A stretch of 64,000 nt of DNA from Clytia hemisphaerica (lineage: Eukaryota; Cnidaria; Hydrozoa; Leptothecata; Clytiidae): NCBI GenBank assembly GCA_902728285.1, contig CACVBU010000178.1, positions 1,302,001 through 1,366,000 on the forward strand, written 5' to 3'. Of the stretch, positions 36,701 to 42,100 are shown one piece after another. The translations under genes and the position numbers were made by a program. Every line of letters starts with the position of its first letter. The first letter of the stretch is position 1. The notes beneath the pieces are model-generated. The model saw only the letters and a program-made list of their open reading frames with translations. It searched no databases and was not told the origin of the DNA.

Positions 36701-39700
36701 CTAGCTTCACCTTTATTGACTTGATGGCTTGCTTTTTTGATGATATCTGCTGCCTTGATAAATTTGTGATCTCCTTTTTCATTGTCCTGTTTACAGTAAA
36801 GAAGAAGTGAGATTTTTGAAATGAATCTACAGTTGACGCTCTCTAATTCGACGTTCTACTATTCGATAAGCTCCCTTGTTCGATAATATTGAAAGTCCCC
36901 GTCAACAAAATACTTGCATAAACGACGCTCTACTATTCAACACGCTCCCTTATTCGATGAAAATCCAATTCCCCTTGAATATCGAATTAGAGAGTGTCAA
37001 CTGTATATATGTTTTCTAGGTGTTTTGAAAGGAATAGTTTTACCTTTTTGTAAAATGAAAATTCAGAAATAAAATTGTTGTGTGACTAGTTGAACGTGAA
37101 TTGTGTTCTTTTTCATTTTAAATCCTCGTTCCAGTTCTTTGATCGAACTTAGGCCCGACGTACTGACCCAATTGAACATCATTTCCGACCACTATTACGT
37201 ATTGCGAGCTGGCGTAAACATAAACTTACGTGCGGCAATATGTCGTACGTCTCTTCTCCATCTTGTATTGTTCCCCTGAAGACATAGAGACGTTTGAAAT
37301 ACATTCTTACGATTCTATTCTATTTGAACTTCAAGTGTATTGAAAATTAGTTAATATCTAAAGCATAATAATCTTGAAATATCTCGATACCTATTTCACT
37401 AGCTAGCACCTGACAACCATTGCTTTTTATTGAGCAGTGAACAAATACATTCGAGTTCAAAGCCCTGAAGGGGCTAGAGAGGAATCTTCAACTTTTCTCA
37501 ACCAAGAAAAGTGAAGCTTTAAGATTTGCCTGCTGATTGAATCTAGCACTTTCTTTGTTTTCACGCGGTACATTTCTCGAAACCCTGCGAGAGGATTTCA
37601 TTTCCTATCCGACGTTTGTGTGAAAACCACTTGGGTCACGCGTTTTGGAAGGGAAAAAAAGTGGCTTCATTCTCCCAAGAGTTTCCTCACTAGACCCTTC
37701 GGGGTTTTTAAACTCAATTAACAAATAGATACAAGCTGCAGTGGTGCAATGGCTATTCGTTTTAAGCCTTTTTAAAGCAAGTTTTCTTACGTGACACCGT
37801 GACAGGTGCTGATATGTGCGTGTGAATTTGGATGATCTTTGACCACTCCAATGTAGTGACAATCTTCTGGAACTGTCTATAAAATATATACATAGAGTTT
37901 TTATCACAATTTTGTTGCTAATACATTTTAAAGGATCCAGGCTGTTAAAATTGGCGTGGAAAAAAGCATCCCAATTAGAAAAATAAGAAAACTAGTCATA
38001 ACTGCGGACTCCTGGCGAAAAGAACCGCGCAAAAATGAATTCACGGAAATGCGGGATACTTGCTCGAATACTGCCCTATCCAGTCAGTTTTAGAGCTCCG
38101 TGAGAGGCCTGCTTTTACCCTGATATGATAAACCTTACAATACACATTTCACTGGGTCTAAAGAAAAGTAAATTAAGCAAAAATTCTAAATGGTAGCAAA
38201 CTTTCCGATAAGGGGTATATAAAATATTTTCAATTTACAACGAAACCAACCTCGTTCCCTGCGTATTATCAGTTTTTTTATGCTTATTGAATGGCGTTCA
38301 TCAGTAACGTAAATAAAGCCTGAAATACACGGGGACGAGGTTGTAACGAAGCTTACTGTTTTATGTTGAGATTTTCCATTTTCATCAAAGGTTCGAACAG
38401 TGATCCCTCCGTCGCTGAAAGTCCTGAAAATTACCAAACAAAGAACCAGTAAAATTTTTCTGAGGCTCGACTGTCTTTATTCTTTTTAGCACTTTGAGCC
38501 TCAAATTGCTCCATCCTGTTTTTATTTATGGGGTGTAATTCTAATTGAGGTATTTTAGACGTTTTACCTAATTTTTACTACTTTGACCCCTAAATTGCTT
38601 GAAATTGAGTAATTTTAGGCTCAGCATTGTTCTTTAAATTGTTCTTATTTTTTAGCAATTTTGAGCCTCATTGTTCTTATAAAATTGTTCTTATAAGAAC
38701 AGTGTAGCAACTAAAGCCGGATTTATGTCATCTTTTTGACGCGATATTTTCTTCATACCTTTTTTTCTTCAGATCAAGAACGAAGTCTTTTTGTTGTGTG
38801 GGAATCTTCAATGTCAACTTGTCCACGTGTTTATCCTGCTCAAGTAAAGGAAGAGAAGAATTGCTTATTTAAAGGTTTGTGTTTGTGTTTTTATTAACAC
38901 TAAAAGCCTGGTTACCGCAAATTGGGGCAGAGTTGGAGAGCAGTACAGTATTCAGTGTCTGTAATAAAAGCGACGTAGCGGAGGGGGGGGGTGGGGGATG
39001 TGGTGAACATTGAATTGTTTAACTGAAAACTCAAGTTTGGGTGGGGTGGGGTGGGAGCATTAAAGTGAAATTAACGAAGCGAATATACTTTTCTCGGCGA
39101 CCTTTGCACCCCTCCAAAAATTGGACACGGGGGAAGGGACAGGCTTGAAGAACTTTGATTCAGGGCCTTCCGTCTGCTTGCCCCAAATTACTTATAATAC
39201 TAGCTAAAAGACGATCTTCAATGGAATAAGTATTGGAGCTAGGGAAGCTTAAAATCAATATGTTTGATCACTACAAGGAGGTTTCCGACGTGATGGCTGT
39301 TGGTACTGTTGTTTTCTATTGACCAGTATCTCGGTAATTGGCGTTAGAACTACGGGTTTTCCGATTTTGCACCTTCAGAAGCCCTACAAGGGATATTATA
39401 CAGACTCACCTCGTCTGGTAACTTGGTATAAATGCTTCTCCTCATTCGGTTGTGTTGATGATCTAACATTTCTGGACGCACTATTTCGTAGTCATGTGTT
39501 GCTGGTACTGGCAGCACTGAAAATATTCAGTAAAACTTGAGAAAATGATCTTGCGGAACAGGTTTAATGGTATTTTAATTGTCTTATTAAGTCATTGAGT
39601 TTGAAGAAATGAATCTTCAAACTTTCTCAAGCAAGAAAAAATGAAGCTTTAATTTTTCCCAACATTTAAAGAAAAATACACGGGTCACGTGTTCTGGACG

Positions 39701-40240
39701 AGAAATGAGTGGCTTCATTTCCCATCCTGGAGTTTCGGATCTAGCCCTTTGGAGCTTTGAGATCAATGTATTAAGTAGCTTTAGCCGAGTGAAACCTGGA
39801 GAAACTTATGATTTGACAGATTTGATGGATTTGACATAATATTTTAGGATTGTATTGAGTAGCTTACTACAATCTGTGACTAAATATTGTAACAAGAAAG
39901 TTTCCTTCCCCCAATAGTAATGTTGATGAGTGGAAAGGCTGCCACCATGCTCAGAAGAAGCTCACATCAACACTGATATTAGGGGGGAAGGGAGTTTTCA
40001 AGAAATTGCAACATGTTTTGTCACCGATTGTAGATATCAACAATTAAAGATTCAGCTGCCAAGAGAACTTCAAGGATGCCTAAACTTTAAAAATAAACCC
40101 TTTACAAATCTGGCCAATTAAAGTTTACGGGGGTCGTGATTATATGATAAAAGCCAGCTTTTTAGTTCTCTTTAAATCTTGAAATTAAAGCTATACATAC
40201 CTTTTATACACAACACCAGTAGAAAAACATTGAACTCCAT
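2620..40240 (-). CDS. Giant secreted ADAM-type metalloprotease with adhesive domains (47 coding exons)
   Basis: Predicted secreted zinc protease of the M12B (ADAM/reprolysin) family with a long chain of adhesion domains. I traced 47 GT-AG exons by eye. Their lengths sum to 6126 nt, giving 2041 aa, with matching phase at every junction. Order by residue: signal peptide about 1-19, prodomain to 198, metalloprotease 199-414, disintegrin 415-518, permuted discoidin/Cys-module cassette 519-813, ADAM Cys-rich 814-933, EGF about 934-985, TSP1 986-1046, three fibrinogen-like domains 1047-1695, TSP1 1696-1753, Cys module 1754-1878, PA14 1879-2041. No transmembrane segment was seen in the tail, so it should be secreted. 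Ordinary ADAMs are about 750-900 aa, so this is more than twice the usual length. Exon coordinates are in the block entries below. Isoforms and any missed small exons are unknown. Confidence 0.85.
2842..3090 (+). mobile_element. tRNA-derived SINE in the last intron of the protease gene
   Basis: The 5' part carries RNA polymerase III promoter boxes: A box TAGTGCAGAGGTAG near 2849 and B box GGTTCAGCCCC near 2886, spaced as in a tRNA. The unrelated body contains two CTTCGGGT stretches and the tail ends in repeats of ACTT. It lies in the sense orientation opposite to the host gene. Confidence 0.7.
3852..4639. mobile_element. Long-TIR DNA element, TA target duplication
   Basis: Ends ACCGGGTGCACCAAAAA are inverted repeats, and the similarity extends inward for roughly 190 bases. 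The element is flanked by TA on both sides, as for Tc1/mariner transposition. No transposase coding region is visible. It occupies the intron between exons 45 and 46. Confidence 0.75.
4898..5775 (-). CDS. Exons 44-45: second Cys-rich module
   Basis: Exons: 5775-5515 and 5011-4898. The module parallels the one in the discoidin cassette: YCVVPKTNGC, NGELRHQCSQQLVC, then after the intron SNKRCIGLSNG and KVHSSCKD. Shared marks are G-x-L-x-H-x-C-S, VC, and SNK-(R)-C at the start of the second part. The fold is not certain; the spacing of short Cys and S-x-K-C motifs resembles ricin-like beta-trefoil lectins, which is only a suggestion. The acceptor of exon 44 lies 27 bp from a transposon-like element (5803-6063). 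Confidence 0.7.
5198..5344. mobile_element. Hairpin MITE (TTCATGACGTAAT family), copy 1
   Basis: Almost perfectly palindromic: CATGACGTAATGTTTTCTAC pairs with its complement, and GCCAGTAGTGGCAAATTT pairs with AAATTTGCCACTACTGGC. The loop is only about 25 bases. Confidence 0.75.
5803..6063. mobile_element. MITE with GGGCTTTTCCAG ends, copy 2
   Basis: Same termini as the element at 1880, with ATT on both sides. The inside holds a row of ACCCCC(C)GGACA-like units, each about 25-30 bases apart. It lies just outside the acceptor of exon 44. Confidence 0.7.
6650..6835. repeat. AATTTGGCGG repeat remnant
   Basis: AATTTGGCGG or a close variant occurs several times over about 180 bases. It resembles the better preserved elements at 28158 and 53802 but lacks clear termini. 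Confidence 0.5.
6857..7030 (-). CDS. Exon 43: second thrombospondin type 1 repeat
   Basis: A 174-nt exon with GGFEPWSEWSQCSVFCGVG, RRRLCNTP, CGGDPC and ECQGEC. It is a second TSP1 repeat with the canonical CSVxCG start and six cysteines. The phase is 1-1, the same as exon 32. The repeat order TSP1, fibrinogen-like domains, TSP1 brackets the three fibrinogen-like domains. Confidence 0.9.
7095..7310. mobile_element. TAAGAAC-repeat MITE in intron 42
   Basis: Ends ACGTTTTATTTATAAGAAC and GTTCTTATAAAAAAACGT are inverted repeats flanked by TA. Short GTTCTTA or AAGAAC motifs recur inside. Confidence 0.65.
7721..9248 (-). CDS. Exons 39-42: fibrinogen-like domain 3
   Basis: Exons: 9248-9071, 8713-8547, 8385-8233, 7869-7721. 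The domain begins SCNDIKVHG with DGYYRIEN, VYCDMTTTPNEGWTLVL, continues RADWGGIWRAPINYP and TEWGSIVAND, and ends GYVPAKWI followed by PGVIWYWINE. RADWGGIWRA and WYWI match the same spots in domain 1, supporting internal duplication. Four exons here against three in the others points to an intron gain or loss after duplication. Confidence 0.82.
9807..11481 (-). CDS. Exons 36-38: fibrinogen-like domain 2
   Basis: Exons: 11481-11178, 10562-10335, 9916-9807. The opening repeats the pattern of domain 1: SCLEIMLRGM, SGVYNIQP, TYCDFERHGGGWALL, RWTKDESL. The second half (EFEYIIEAED, KIGVWNE, VKVWIREGG) differs strongly from its neighbours, so this copy is the most diverged of the three. An apparent open frame continues upstream of 11481, but the phase-2 acceptor there joins exactly to exon 35 and rebuilds the WYWVRE linker. 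Confidence 0.78.
10037..10142. mobile_element. Small MITE with ACACCTTTTCGACCGTAG ends
   Basis: About 105 bases with near-perfect inverted ends ACACCTTTTCGACCGTAG, flanked by TA. It sits in the intron between exons 37 and 38. Confidence 0.7.
10860..11142. mobile_element. TTTCTTA-variant MITE in intron 36
   Basis: Ends ACACGTTTTTTT and its complement, flanked by TA. In this copy the internal motif is TTTCTTA almost everywhere, not GTTCTTA. It ends about 35 bases from the donor of exon 36. Confidence 0.7.
11793..13387 (-). CDS. Exons 33-35: fibrinogen-like domain 1
   Basis: Exons: 13387-13070, 12702-12499, 11928-11793. The start is typical of fibrinogen-related domains: SCKQMKSQ, FDGIYLIQPSDG, AYCDMTRHGGGWTLL, RWTPENVL. 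The middle has EWGGIWRA and the end VVPASWI. The C-terminal half is more like the other two domains of this protein than like vertebrate fibrinogen, and I do not see a clear calcium or GlcNAc pocket. The domain runs straight into the next through the short linker NKIWYWVRE. The intron between exons 33 and 34 holds a GGCGAATT repeat element. Confidence 0.82.
12036..12201. mobile_element. Hairpin MITE (TTCATGACGTAAT family), copy 2
   Basis: Palindrome with arms carrying TTCATGACGTAAT and TTTTTGCCAGTATTGGCAA. It is somewhat more decayed than the copy at 5198. Confidence 0.7.
12750..12910. repeat. GGCGAATT/AATTTTGGC repeat element in intron 33
   Basis: The motif GCGAGAAYTWATTTTGGCGA recurs in both orientations; no sharp ends were found. 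Related by motif to the elements at 28158 and 53802. Confidence 0.5.
13465..13513. repeat. TGTC microsatellite
   Basis: About twelve imperfect tetranucleotide units of TGTC in the intron between exons 32 and 33. Confidence 0.9.
14040..14222 (-). CDS. Exon 32: first thrombospondin type 1 repeat
   Basis: A single exon of 183 nt encodes one TSP1 repeat: GGWSAWSSWGLCNKACGSG, then RHRYCNQP, then CEGDW and CNKEPCPG. It has six cysteines and the layered Trp/Arg pattern (WSxWSxW, RxRxC) that binds glycosaminoglycans and can be C-mannosylated. It follows the EGF repeat and precedes the first fibrinogen-like domain. The phase is 1-1, which suits shuffled exons. Confidence 0.9.
14265..14490. repeat. 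AATTCGAA-type repeat remnant
   Basis: Several TAATTCGAA or TAATTTGAA motifs followed by GGTCAACGG at the end. It resembles a decayed relative of the CAGTTGACGCTCTC elements at 36829 and 55065. Confidence 0.4.
14887..15232. repeat. AAGGGTC-repeat element, copy 1
   Basis: Opens with CAACCCCCTGGGGG and closes with ACCTAGTACCCCCAGGG. Between them CTCTAAGGGTCC-like units recur at irregular spacing. The copy at 33826 shares the same order of units. Confidence 0.6.
15277..15637. mobile_element. ATTCTTA-variant MITE in intron 31
   Basis: Ends CACACGCTTTTTTTATA and AAAAAAAGCGTGT are inverted repeats. The inner motif in this copy is mostly AAGAATAC or ATTCTTA. Confidence 0.65.
15697..19310 (-). CDS. 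Exons 26-31: ADAM cysteine-rich domain and EGF-like repeat
   Basis: Exons: 19310-19235, 18184-18085, 17466-17359, 17117-17042, 16415-16326, 15763-15697. The ADAM Cys-rich signature is clear: FCYRGNC, QCQQLWSA, FGTCDP, DMYCGQIQC, DGTKCGQGKMCMNQKC. It runs into an EGF-like repeat, CNGKGICRSDGKCFC then GYDPSTGC, at the place where ADAMs carry theirs. In ADAMs this region helps bind substrates and adhesion partners. Direct joining of exon 20 to exon 26 is in frame but leaves ten residues between the two cysteines where typical ADAMs have about six to eight. Confidence 0.87.
15908..16068. mobile_element. MITE with CATGATATGCACCACTG ends, copy 1
   Basis: Inverted ends ATGATATGCACCACTG, with AAGTGACGTATTGGGTGGAA near the middle. 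The same plan is seen at 20051. Confidence 0.65.
16486..16830. repeat. GCACTGTAAGGGT repeat element
   Basis: CACTGTAAG(A/G)GT recurs at about 16540, 16755, 16790 and 16820, with a degenerate run between. A short relative is at 22851. Confidence 0.5.
18388..19065. mobile_element. Element with AGAGATGGAAAAACAGCT ends
   Basis: The sequence CAGAGGAATGTAAGGAGATG at the left pairs with CATCTCTTTACATCTTTCC at the right, and GGAAAAACAGCT pairs with AGCTGTTTTTCC. The interior also holds GACGGCTCG and its partner CGAGCCGT. No coding capacity is seen. It fills most of the intron between exons 26 and 27. Confidence 0.6.
19574..27443 (-). CDS. Exons 21-25: circularly permuted discoidin (F5/8C) domain around a Cys-rich module
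   Basis: Exons: 27443-27290, 27031-26739, 21426-21285, 20439-20273, 19702-19574 (residues 519-813). Exon 21 encodes the C-terminal half of a discoidin domain (YGRYFKFIPKYW, ending EMFGC). Exons 22-23 encode a Cys-rich module (DGTLTHHCS, SNKC, GICDE). Exons 24-25 encode the N-terminal and middle parts of a discoidin domain (start DCVLP, then WLQVDLGK, then YYLMFSNDGVHWDAYKE). Joining exon 25 to exon 21 would restore a normal discoidin domain at a phase-0 boundary, but in the genome their order is reversed. The block is phase 0 at both ends and lies exactly between the ADAM disintegrin and Cys-rich domains. I found no second N-half between 27444 and 27893 and no C-half between 19311 and 19573. 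A nested plus-strand gene sits in the intron between exons 22 and 23. Confidence 0.78.
20051..20167. mobile_element. MITE with CATGATATGCACCACTG ends, copy 2
   Basis: Shorter copy of the family at 15908, with the same central GTGACGTATTGG and the same CTCTCCAGTG inner end. Confidence 0.65.
20555..20960. repeat. Possible decayed SINE or tRNA-like repeat
   Basis: GGTTCAATTTCC near 20587 resembles a polymerase III B box, and TCTAGTGGTTTACG near 20768 resembles an A box. The two are not arranged as one promoter. It may be two overlapping remnants. Confidence 0.25.
21038..21243. mobile_element. GTTCTTA-variant MITE in intron 23
   Basis: Ends ATACATTTTTTATAAGAAC and GTTCTTATAAGAAAAAACGT. It contains GAAGCCTTCGGATGTTA and several TGTTCTTA motifs, closely matching the copy at 49141. 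It ends about 40 bases from the donor of exon 23. Confidence 0.65.
21601..21965. repeat. Tandem repeat of about 157 bases, 2.3 copies
   Basis: GGAGACTTCAAAAA occurs at 21618, 21772 and 21931 (periods 154 and 159). The units share GTCGGATTTG(G/A)CTGAAATTTG, GAATATCTGG and GGGGCCTGG. No gene is seen in it, although frames stay open by chance. Confidence 0.8.
22851..22955. repeat. Short ACTGTAAGGGT repeat
   Basis: Two ACTGTAAGGGT units about 40 bases apart, and a partial third. It is related to the element at 16486. Confidence 0.4.
23289..25803 (+). CDS. Nested repeat protein of unknown function, 702 aa, three exons
   Basis: I do not recognise this gene. Exons 23289-23551, 23724-24008 and 24243-25803 join in phase. 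The first in-frame ATG in exon 1 (MESPLAMDS) was chosen; the open frame extends a little upstream without an ATG. Residues 1 to about 225 are charged and probably helical: exons 2 and 3 begin with similar segments (RYNELYNYVTELES, RFVELQKYSLIQES) that look like short coiled coils. Residues 228-377 are fifteen 10-residue repeats. Next comes an acidic stretch rich in Asp, Glu and Tyr, then a basic Pro/Gln-rich disordered tail with IPRLP and RIPQPP. There is no signal peptide or membrane segment, so it is probably intracellular and perhaps cytoskeletal. It lies wholly inside the intron between exons 22 and 23 of the protease gene, on the opposite strand. Confidence 0.85.
24376..24825 (+). repeat. 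Fifteen tandem 30-bp units coding decapeptides
   Basis: Each unit codes a variant of EGRVVHSPEA or EGRVVHSAKA. In the middle the units alternate (EGRVVHSAKA, then IGQVVRSPEA), giving a 60-bp higher-order period. The length is exactly 450 bases with no frame break, so copy number has changed in whole codons. The antisense frame is also open, but only as a shadow. Confidence 0.95.
25814..25819 (+). terminator. Polyadenylation signal of the nested gene
   Basis: AATAAA 11 bases after the stop codon at 25801-25803. A very short 3' UTR is implied, though other signals further on could also be used. Confidence 0.5.
26057..26317. mobile_element. G-run MITE with TACTCTTARGTTCC ends, copy 1
   Basis: Inverted ends TACTCTTAAGTTCCAAATAA and TTATTTGGAACCTAAGAGTA. 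Inside, GGGGGG runs follow AATAAACG, TAATAGACG and AACAAGCG, so the unit repeats about five times. Confidence 0.7.
26399..26505. mobile_element. ACCTTATCGG element, GGGGAAA variant
   Basis: Starts ACCTTATCGGGGAAAACTTC and carries TTTTCCCCGACGA three times in the right half. The right terminus is incomplete. The related element at 31466 has the same plan with a different motif. Confidence 0.6.
26560..26729. repeat. TGTTCTTA-repeat fragment beside exon 22
   Basis: Carries TTTTAAGCCTAAAATGTTCT and several TTCTTAA motifs and ends in TTTTTATAAAAAAAGGGTA, 8 bases from the donor of exon 22. Confidence 0.55.
27894..30412 (-). CDS. Exons 17-20: disintegrin domain
   Basis: Exons: 30412-30344, 29839-29732, 28521-28441, 27947-27894, all phase 0. 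The pattern CGNGIIEGNEECDCG, DPCCQPHHCRLK, CRSSESNCDLPEFCTG, CPKDEVMRDGSSC follows the disintegrin domain closely. The tip of the integrin-binding loop reads SSESNCD, which is the usual ADAM ECD-type loop with Asn in place of Glu and no RGD. The domain stops at a phase-0 intron right after DGSSCGDSKK. The donor there (AAG followed by GTTTCA) is the weakest in the gene, which matters because the inserted cassette begins at the next exon. Confidence 0.88.
28158..28420. mobile_element. CTTAAGTGGATAAATTTT element, GGC variant
   Basis: Left end ACCTTAAGTGGATAAATTTT, right end AAAATTTATCCACCTA, flanked by TA. Every inner unit is AATTTTGGC or AATTTGGCG. It lies in the intron between exons 19 and 20, close to the donor of exon 19. 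Confidence 0.7.
30118..30190. repeat. TTAATTCGA remnant
   Basis: CAGTGGCTTTCGTTAATTCGA followed by two more TAATTCGAA-like motifs. It looks like one end of the family seen at 36829. Confidence 0.4.
30521..30620. mobile_element. Palindromic AACGTT hairpin element
   Basis: CAGCTGGCACACAACGTTG and its complement form the ends. Inside, AACGTT or a near match occurs about six times, so the arms pair almost fully. Confidence 0.75.
31193..35139 (-). CDS. Exons 10-16: reprolysin (M12B) catalytic domain
   Basis: Exons: 35139-35041, 34206-34135, 33596-33418, 33064-32983, 32336-32261, 31764-31710, 31277-31193. The domain opens with KFVEIFVSIDRQ, the first strand of reprolysins. The zinc site HEIGHTLNFPHD (residues 357-368) has all three histidines, the catalytic Glu358 and the Asp that follows. 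The glycine of the usual HExxHxxGxxH is Asn364. The Met-turn is supplied by CFM, Met382. The end of the domain, FSDCS then CLSN, matches the conserved cysteine pattern. The residues needed for activity are present, so an active enzyme is likely. The substrate is unknown. The introns hold several small transposons. Confidence 0.88.
31466..31554. mobile_element. ACCTTATCGG element, GGCCAAA variant
   Basis: Ends CCTTATCGGCCAAAACTTAG and its complement, flanked by TA. The inner motif is GGCCAAAA/CTAAATTTTGG, in place of the GGGGAAA of the copy at 26399. Confidence 0.7.
31918..32172. mobile_element. MITE with GGGCTATTCCAG ends, copy 3
   Basis: Right end TATTTCTGGAATAGCCC is intact, the left end is mutated. 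Units of ACCCTGGATTTTT recur about every 25-30 bases. A further copy of the terminus lies at 31805-31822. Confidence 0.6.
33826..34116. repeat. AAGGGTC-repeat element, copy 2
   Basis: Shares GAGCCATAAGGG, CCTCGAAAGTC, CTCAAAGGG and the end AACCTAGTACCCCCC with the copy at 14887, in the same order. It ends 18 bases from the donor of exon 11. Confidence 0.6.
34372..34604. mobile_element. G-run MITE, copy 2
   Basis: Inverted ends TACTCTTAGGTGCCGAATAA and TTATTCGGCACCTGAGAGTA. Several C-runs of 5-14 bases follow a degenerate TTTATT spacer. In this copy both ends share the variant GTGCCGAAT in place of GTTCCAAAT. Confidence 0.7.
35501..35647 (-). pseudogene. 3' end of a second LINE ORF2
   Basis: The minus strand reads GPKIWELVPKELRHLNDLKE, then KPTLCPCRICKVYID and GVGFI before a stop. 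This is the typical C-terminus of a non-LTR retrotransposon ORF2. Only about 49 codons remain, truncated at the 5' side, inside the intron between exons 9 and 10. It is a different LINE from the one at 58359. Confidence 0.75.
35698..40240 (-). CDS. Exons 1-9: signal peptide and M12B prodomain
   Basis: Exons (5' to 3'): 40240-40201, 39516-39410, 38835-38759, 38423-38357, 37876-37791, 37275-37230, 36786-36711, 36449-36414 (36-nt microexon), 35756-35698. The start MEFNVFLLVLCIK is a hydrophobic leader whose exon joins in phase to DYEIVRP, the usual opening of an ADAM prodomain. Further family marks are KDFVLDL, then CHYIGVV and STCHGVTG. After STC (about residue 121) I see no further cysteine before the catalytic domain, so the usual cysteine switch that holds ADAMs inactive is not evident. 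There is no basic furin site at the end of the prodomain. The only R-X-R-R (RMRR, residues 37-40) is near its beginning. Exons 7-9 are the least conserved and the least certain. Confidence 0.8.
36829..37014. mobile_element. CAGTTGACGCTCTCTAATTCGA element, copy 1
   Basis: Inverted ends ACAGTTGACGCTCTCTAATT, flanked by TA. CTATTCGA and CTTATTCGA units repeat inside. The copy at 55065 carries the same order in opposite orientation. Confidence 0.75.
37455..37715. mobile_element. Diverged CCCGAAGGGCTAGA element
   Basis: Left CCTGAAGGGGCTAGA, right CTAGACCCTTCGGGG, with AAGTGAAGCTTTAAG and TGGCTTCATT inside. It belongs with the hAT-like element at 45965. Relatives are at about 39595-39765 and 53195-53435. 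Confidence 0.55.
38432..38703. mobile_element. GTTCTTA-variant element in intron 3
   Basis: Contains TGAGGCTCGACTG, CTCAAATTGCT and GAGCCTCATTGTTCTTATAA; the order matches the copy at 56564 and, in reverse, 40690-40930. Its left end is only about 7 bases from the acceptor of exon 4. Confidence 0.6.
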
Positions 40241-40314
40241 GACCAACCTACCAAATTTATCTAACTGAATTTTCTTCTATGGAATAATGGAAGTTTTGAT
40301 TTTGAAATGCTTCC

Positions 40315-40319
40315 TTATA
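40315..40319 (-). promoter_or_regulatory. Possible TATA-like motif upstream of the protease gene
   Basis: The minus strand reads TTTTATAAGG about 75 bases before the ATG at 40240. In AT-rich DNA this is weak evidence. No initiator or 5'-UTR exon could be identified. Confidence 0.2.
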
Positions 40320-40609
40320 AAACATGGTTATAATATAAAGAAAGCCAATCGGGCTAGTTACAAGTGCCTTTTATCATTTAACTTAACACGGAATACTGCG
40401 AAAAATTCTTTATTTCATCTTTTGCGCGTAAACTTTTTTTGATTTTTTGTTTTTTGACGGAAGAGTGTTAATTAAGAATTCAATTGTTTTGAATTTGCTT
40501 TTACTAAACTCTTGGCGAATACTACCAAAATAGTTTGTAATACTGTATGTATTACATGCAAGATTTAAGCTGGGTTGGGCCCTAACCTAAGAATACCGTA
40601 AGAATATTT

Positions 40610-40930
40610 TAGGATGATTTTCTCTAAAAAGTTAAGAATATTCATAATGAGTTGAAAAAAAAAACCATTCTTATAAAAAAAAGCGAGTTTAACTTTTTTT
40701 CTTTTATAAGAACAATGAGGCTCAAAATCACCAAAAGTAAAAACAATTTAAAAATAATGCTGAACCTGAAATTACTCAACTTCAAGCAGTTCAGGGTTTA
40801 AAGGGCAAAAAATCGAGTATAACGCCTAAAATACATCAATTACTCCCTATAAATAAGAACAGGATAAGAACAATTTAAGGCTCATAGTGCCAAAAGATAA
40901 GAACAGCCGAACCTCAGCAAAATTTTACTG
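40610..40930. repeat. Two adjoining TAAGAAC/AAGAATA repeat elements
   Basis: 40610-40690 has the AAGAATA variant and ends CATTCTTATAAAAAAAAGCG. 40690-40930 has the AAGAAC variant with GGCTCAAAAT. The two variants meet without mixing. Confidence 0.5.
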
Positions 40931-41099
40931 GTTCTTAAAATAAAACAAAGTAACGGTTCACGACATTTGATTAACGGTGATCGGTACACCTCCTCCGTTT
41001 TATCGCCTATGAAAAATTGCCAAGAAAGAAAAACAAAACGTTTTCCTGCACTATATCTGCATTGATGATACAAAAAAATTCTAAATACCACTGAGTCTC

Positions 41100-42100
41100 T
41101 CTAACTCGAACAACTTGTTTCGTCGTTACAGCAAAAACCTTATTTTATAACTCGAATGGTTCTTTAACTCGGACAAATTTGTGTTTCCCTTGCGTGCTCG
41201 AATTATGGATACTCCATTGTATAAATTAGTTTGTACATACAACGAGATTAAAGCCCCCCATACATCTCAGAGCGCTCTCAGCACTAACAAATCTAAAAGT
41301 TGAAAGACCATTTCTTTCTCAGGGTTTGTTTTGATATTTAAGGCCGAGATCGTGTGAACTTAACATCAATAAGCCCCCTTATTTTGTCACTTTTATTTTG
41401 CTAGCGAAAAATCACTTTTCTTCCTTCAAATTAATGACGGAAATTTTGGCCAGTCATCTCCCAAAGGACATCGGGTTCATGAATCATGGAAAGAAAAAAA
41501 TTACGAGCTTAGATTCCAACTAATTATAAAGGGCGGAAATTTGTAAAAAAGAAGGCGTTTTTTAAAGTGGAGGAAAAGTTGACGAAGTTAAGGTCATTTT
41601 AAGATTGGATCCCTGATTGCCTTATTTCAAAAGTTCAATCTATGCAAACAAAACACATAATTCAAGTTCCTCGCAATTATGTCCTTACAGCCTCAACCAT
41701 TGCCGATATGTTTATTAAAGATTTCACCATTAATTATAGAATGTCGAATTTCGAAAATCTAGAAACAATAGTTAGGAACCTTAACTTCAAATATAACCTG
41801 AAGGCTTGTTTCATAACTTTGTCTATGATGATTGTGTGAGTTTTGAGTAAAAGGGGGCAGTCTTAATATTATTAATAGAATATCGCCTAAAAATTTACTT
41901 ATTTATCACACTTTCCAATATAGTCGTTTGAATTTTTCGCTAATTATTTTCAACTCAAAAACCTTTTTAACTTGAAATATTTGATAGACAATATTTTGTT
42001 CTCAAAAGAAAATGCCAACAGGACAAAATAATCTACGAAAAAAAAAAAGTCATGTTACGAATCCTATCTGAAGCTGAAATTGTTCTTATTTTTCGGTTTT
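41100..42100. other. Upstream region with no recognisable gene
   Basis: I see short AACTCGAA repeat remnants (41097-41222) and AT-rich sequence. Small open frames here show no codon pattern, splice structure or family match that would support a gene. Confidence 0.4.

Noticed and set aside
36520..36710. Continuation of prodomain exon 7 along the open frame beyond 36711
   Set aside because: The frame soon ends in a stop without a donor. A donor AAG/GTGAAG at 36711 gives a phase that fits the next two exons.
37395..37450. Possible prodomain exon with two cysteines
   Set aside because: Exon 5 joins directly to exon 6 in phase to give STCHGVTGTIQDG, which matches the family without an extra exon.
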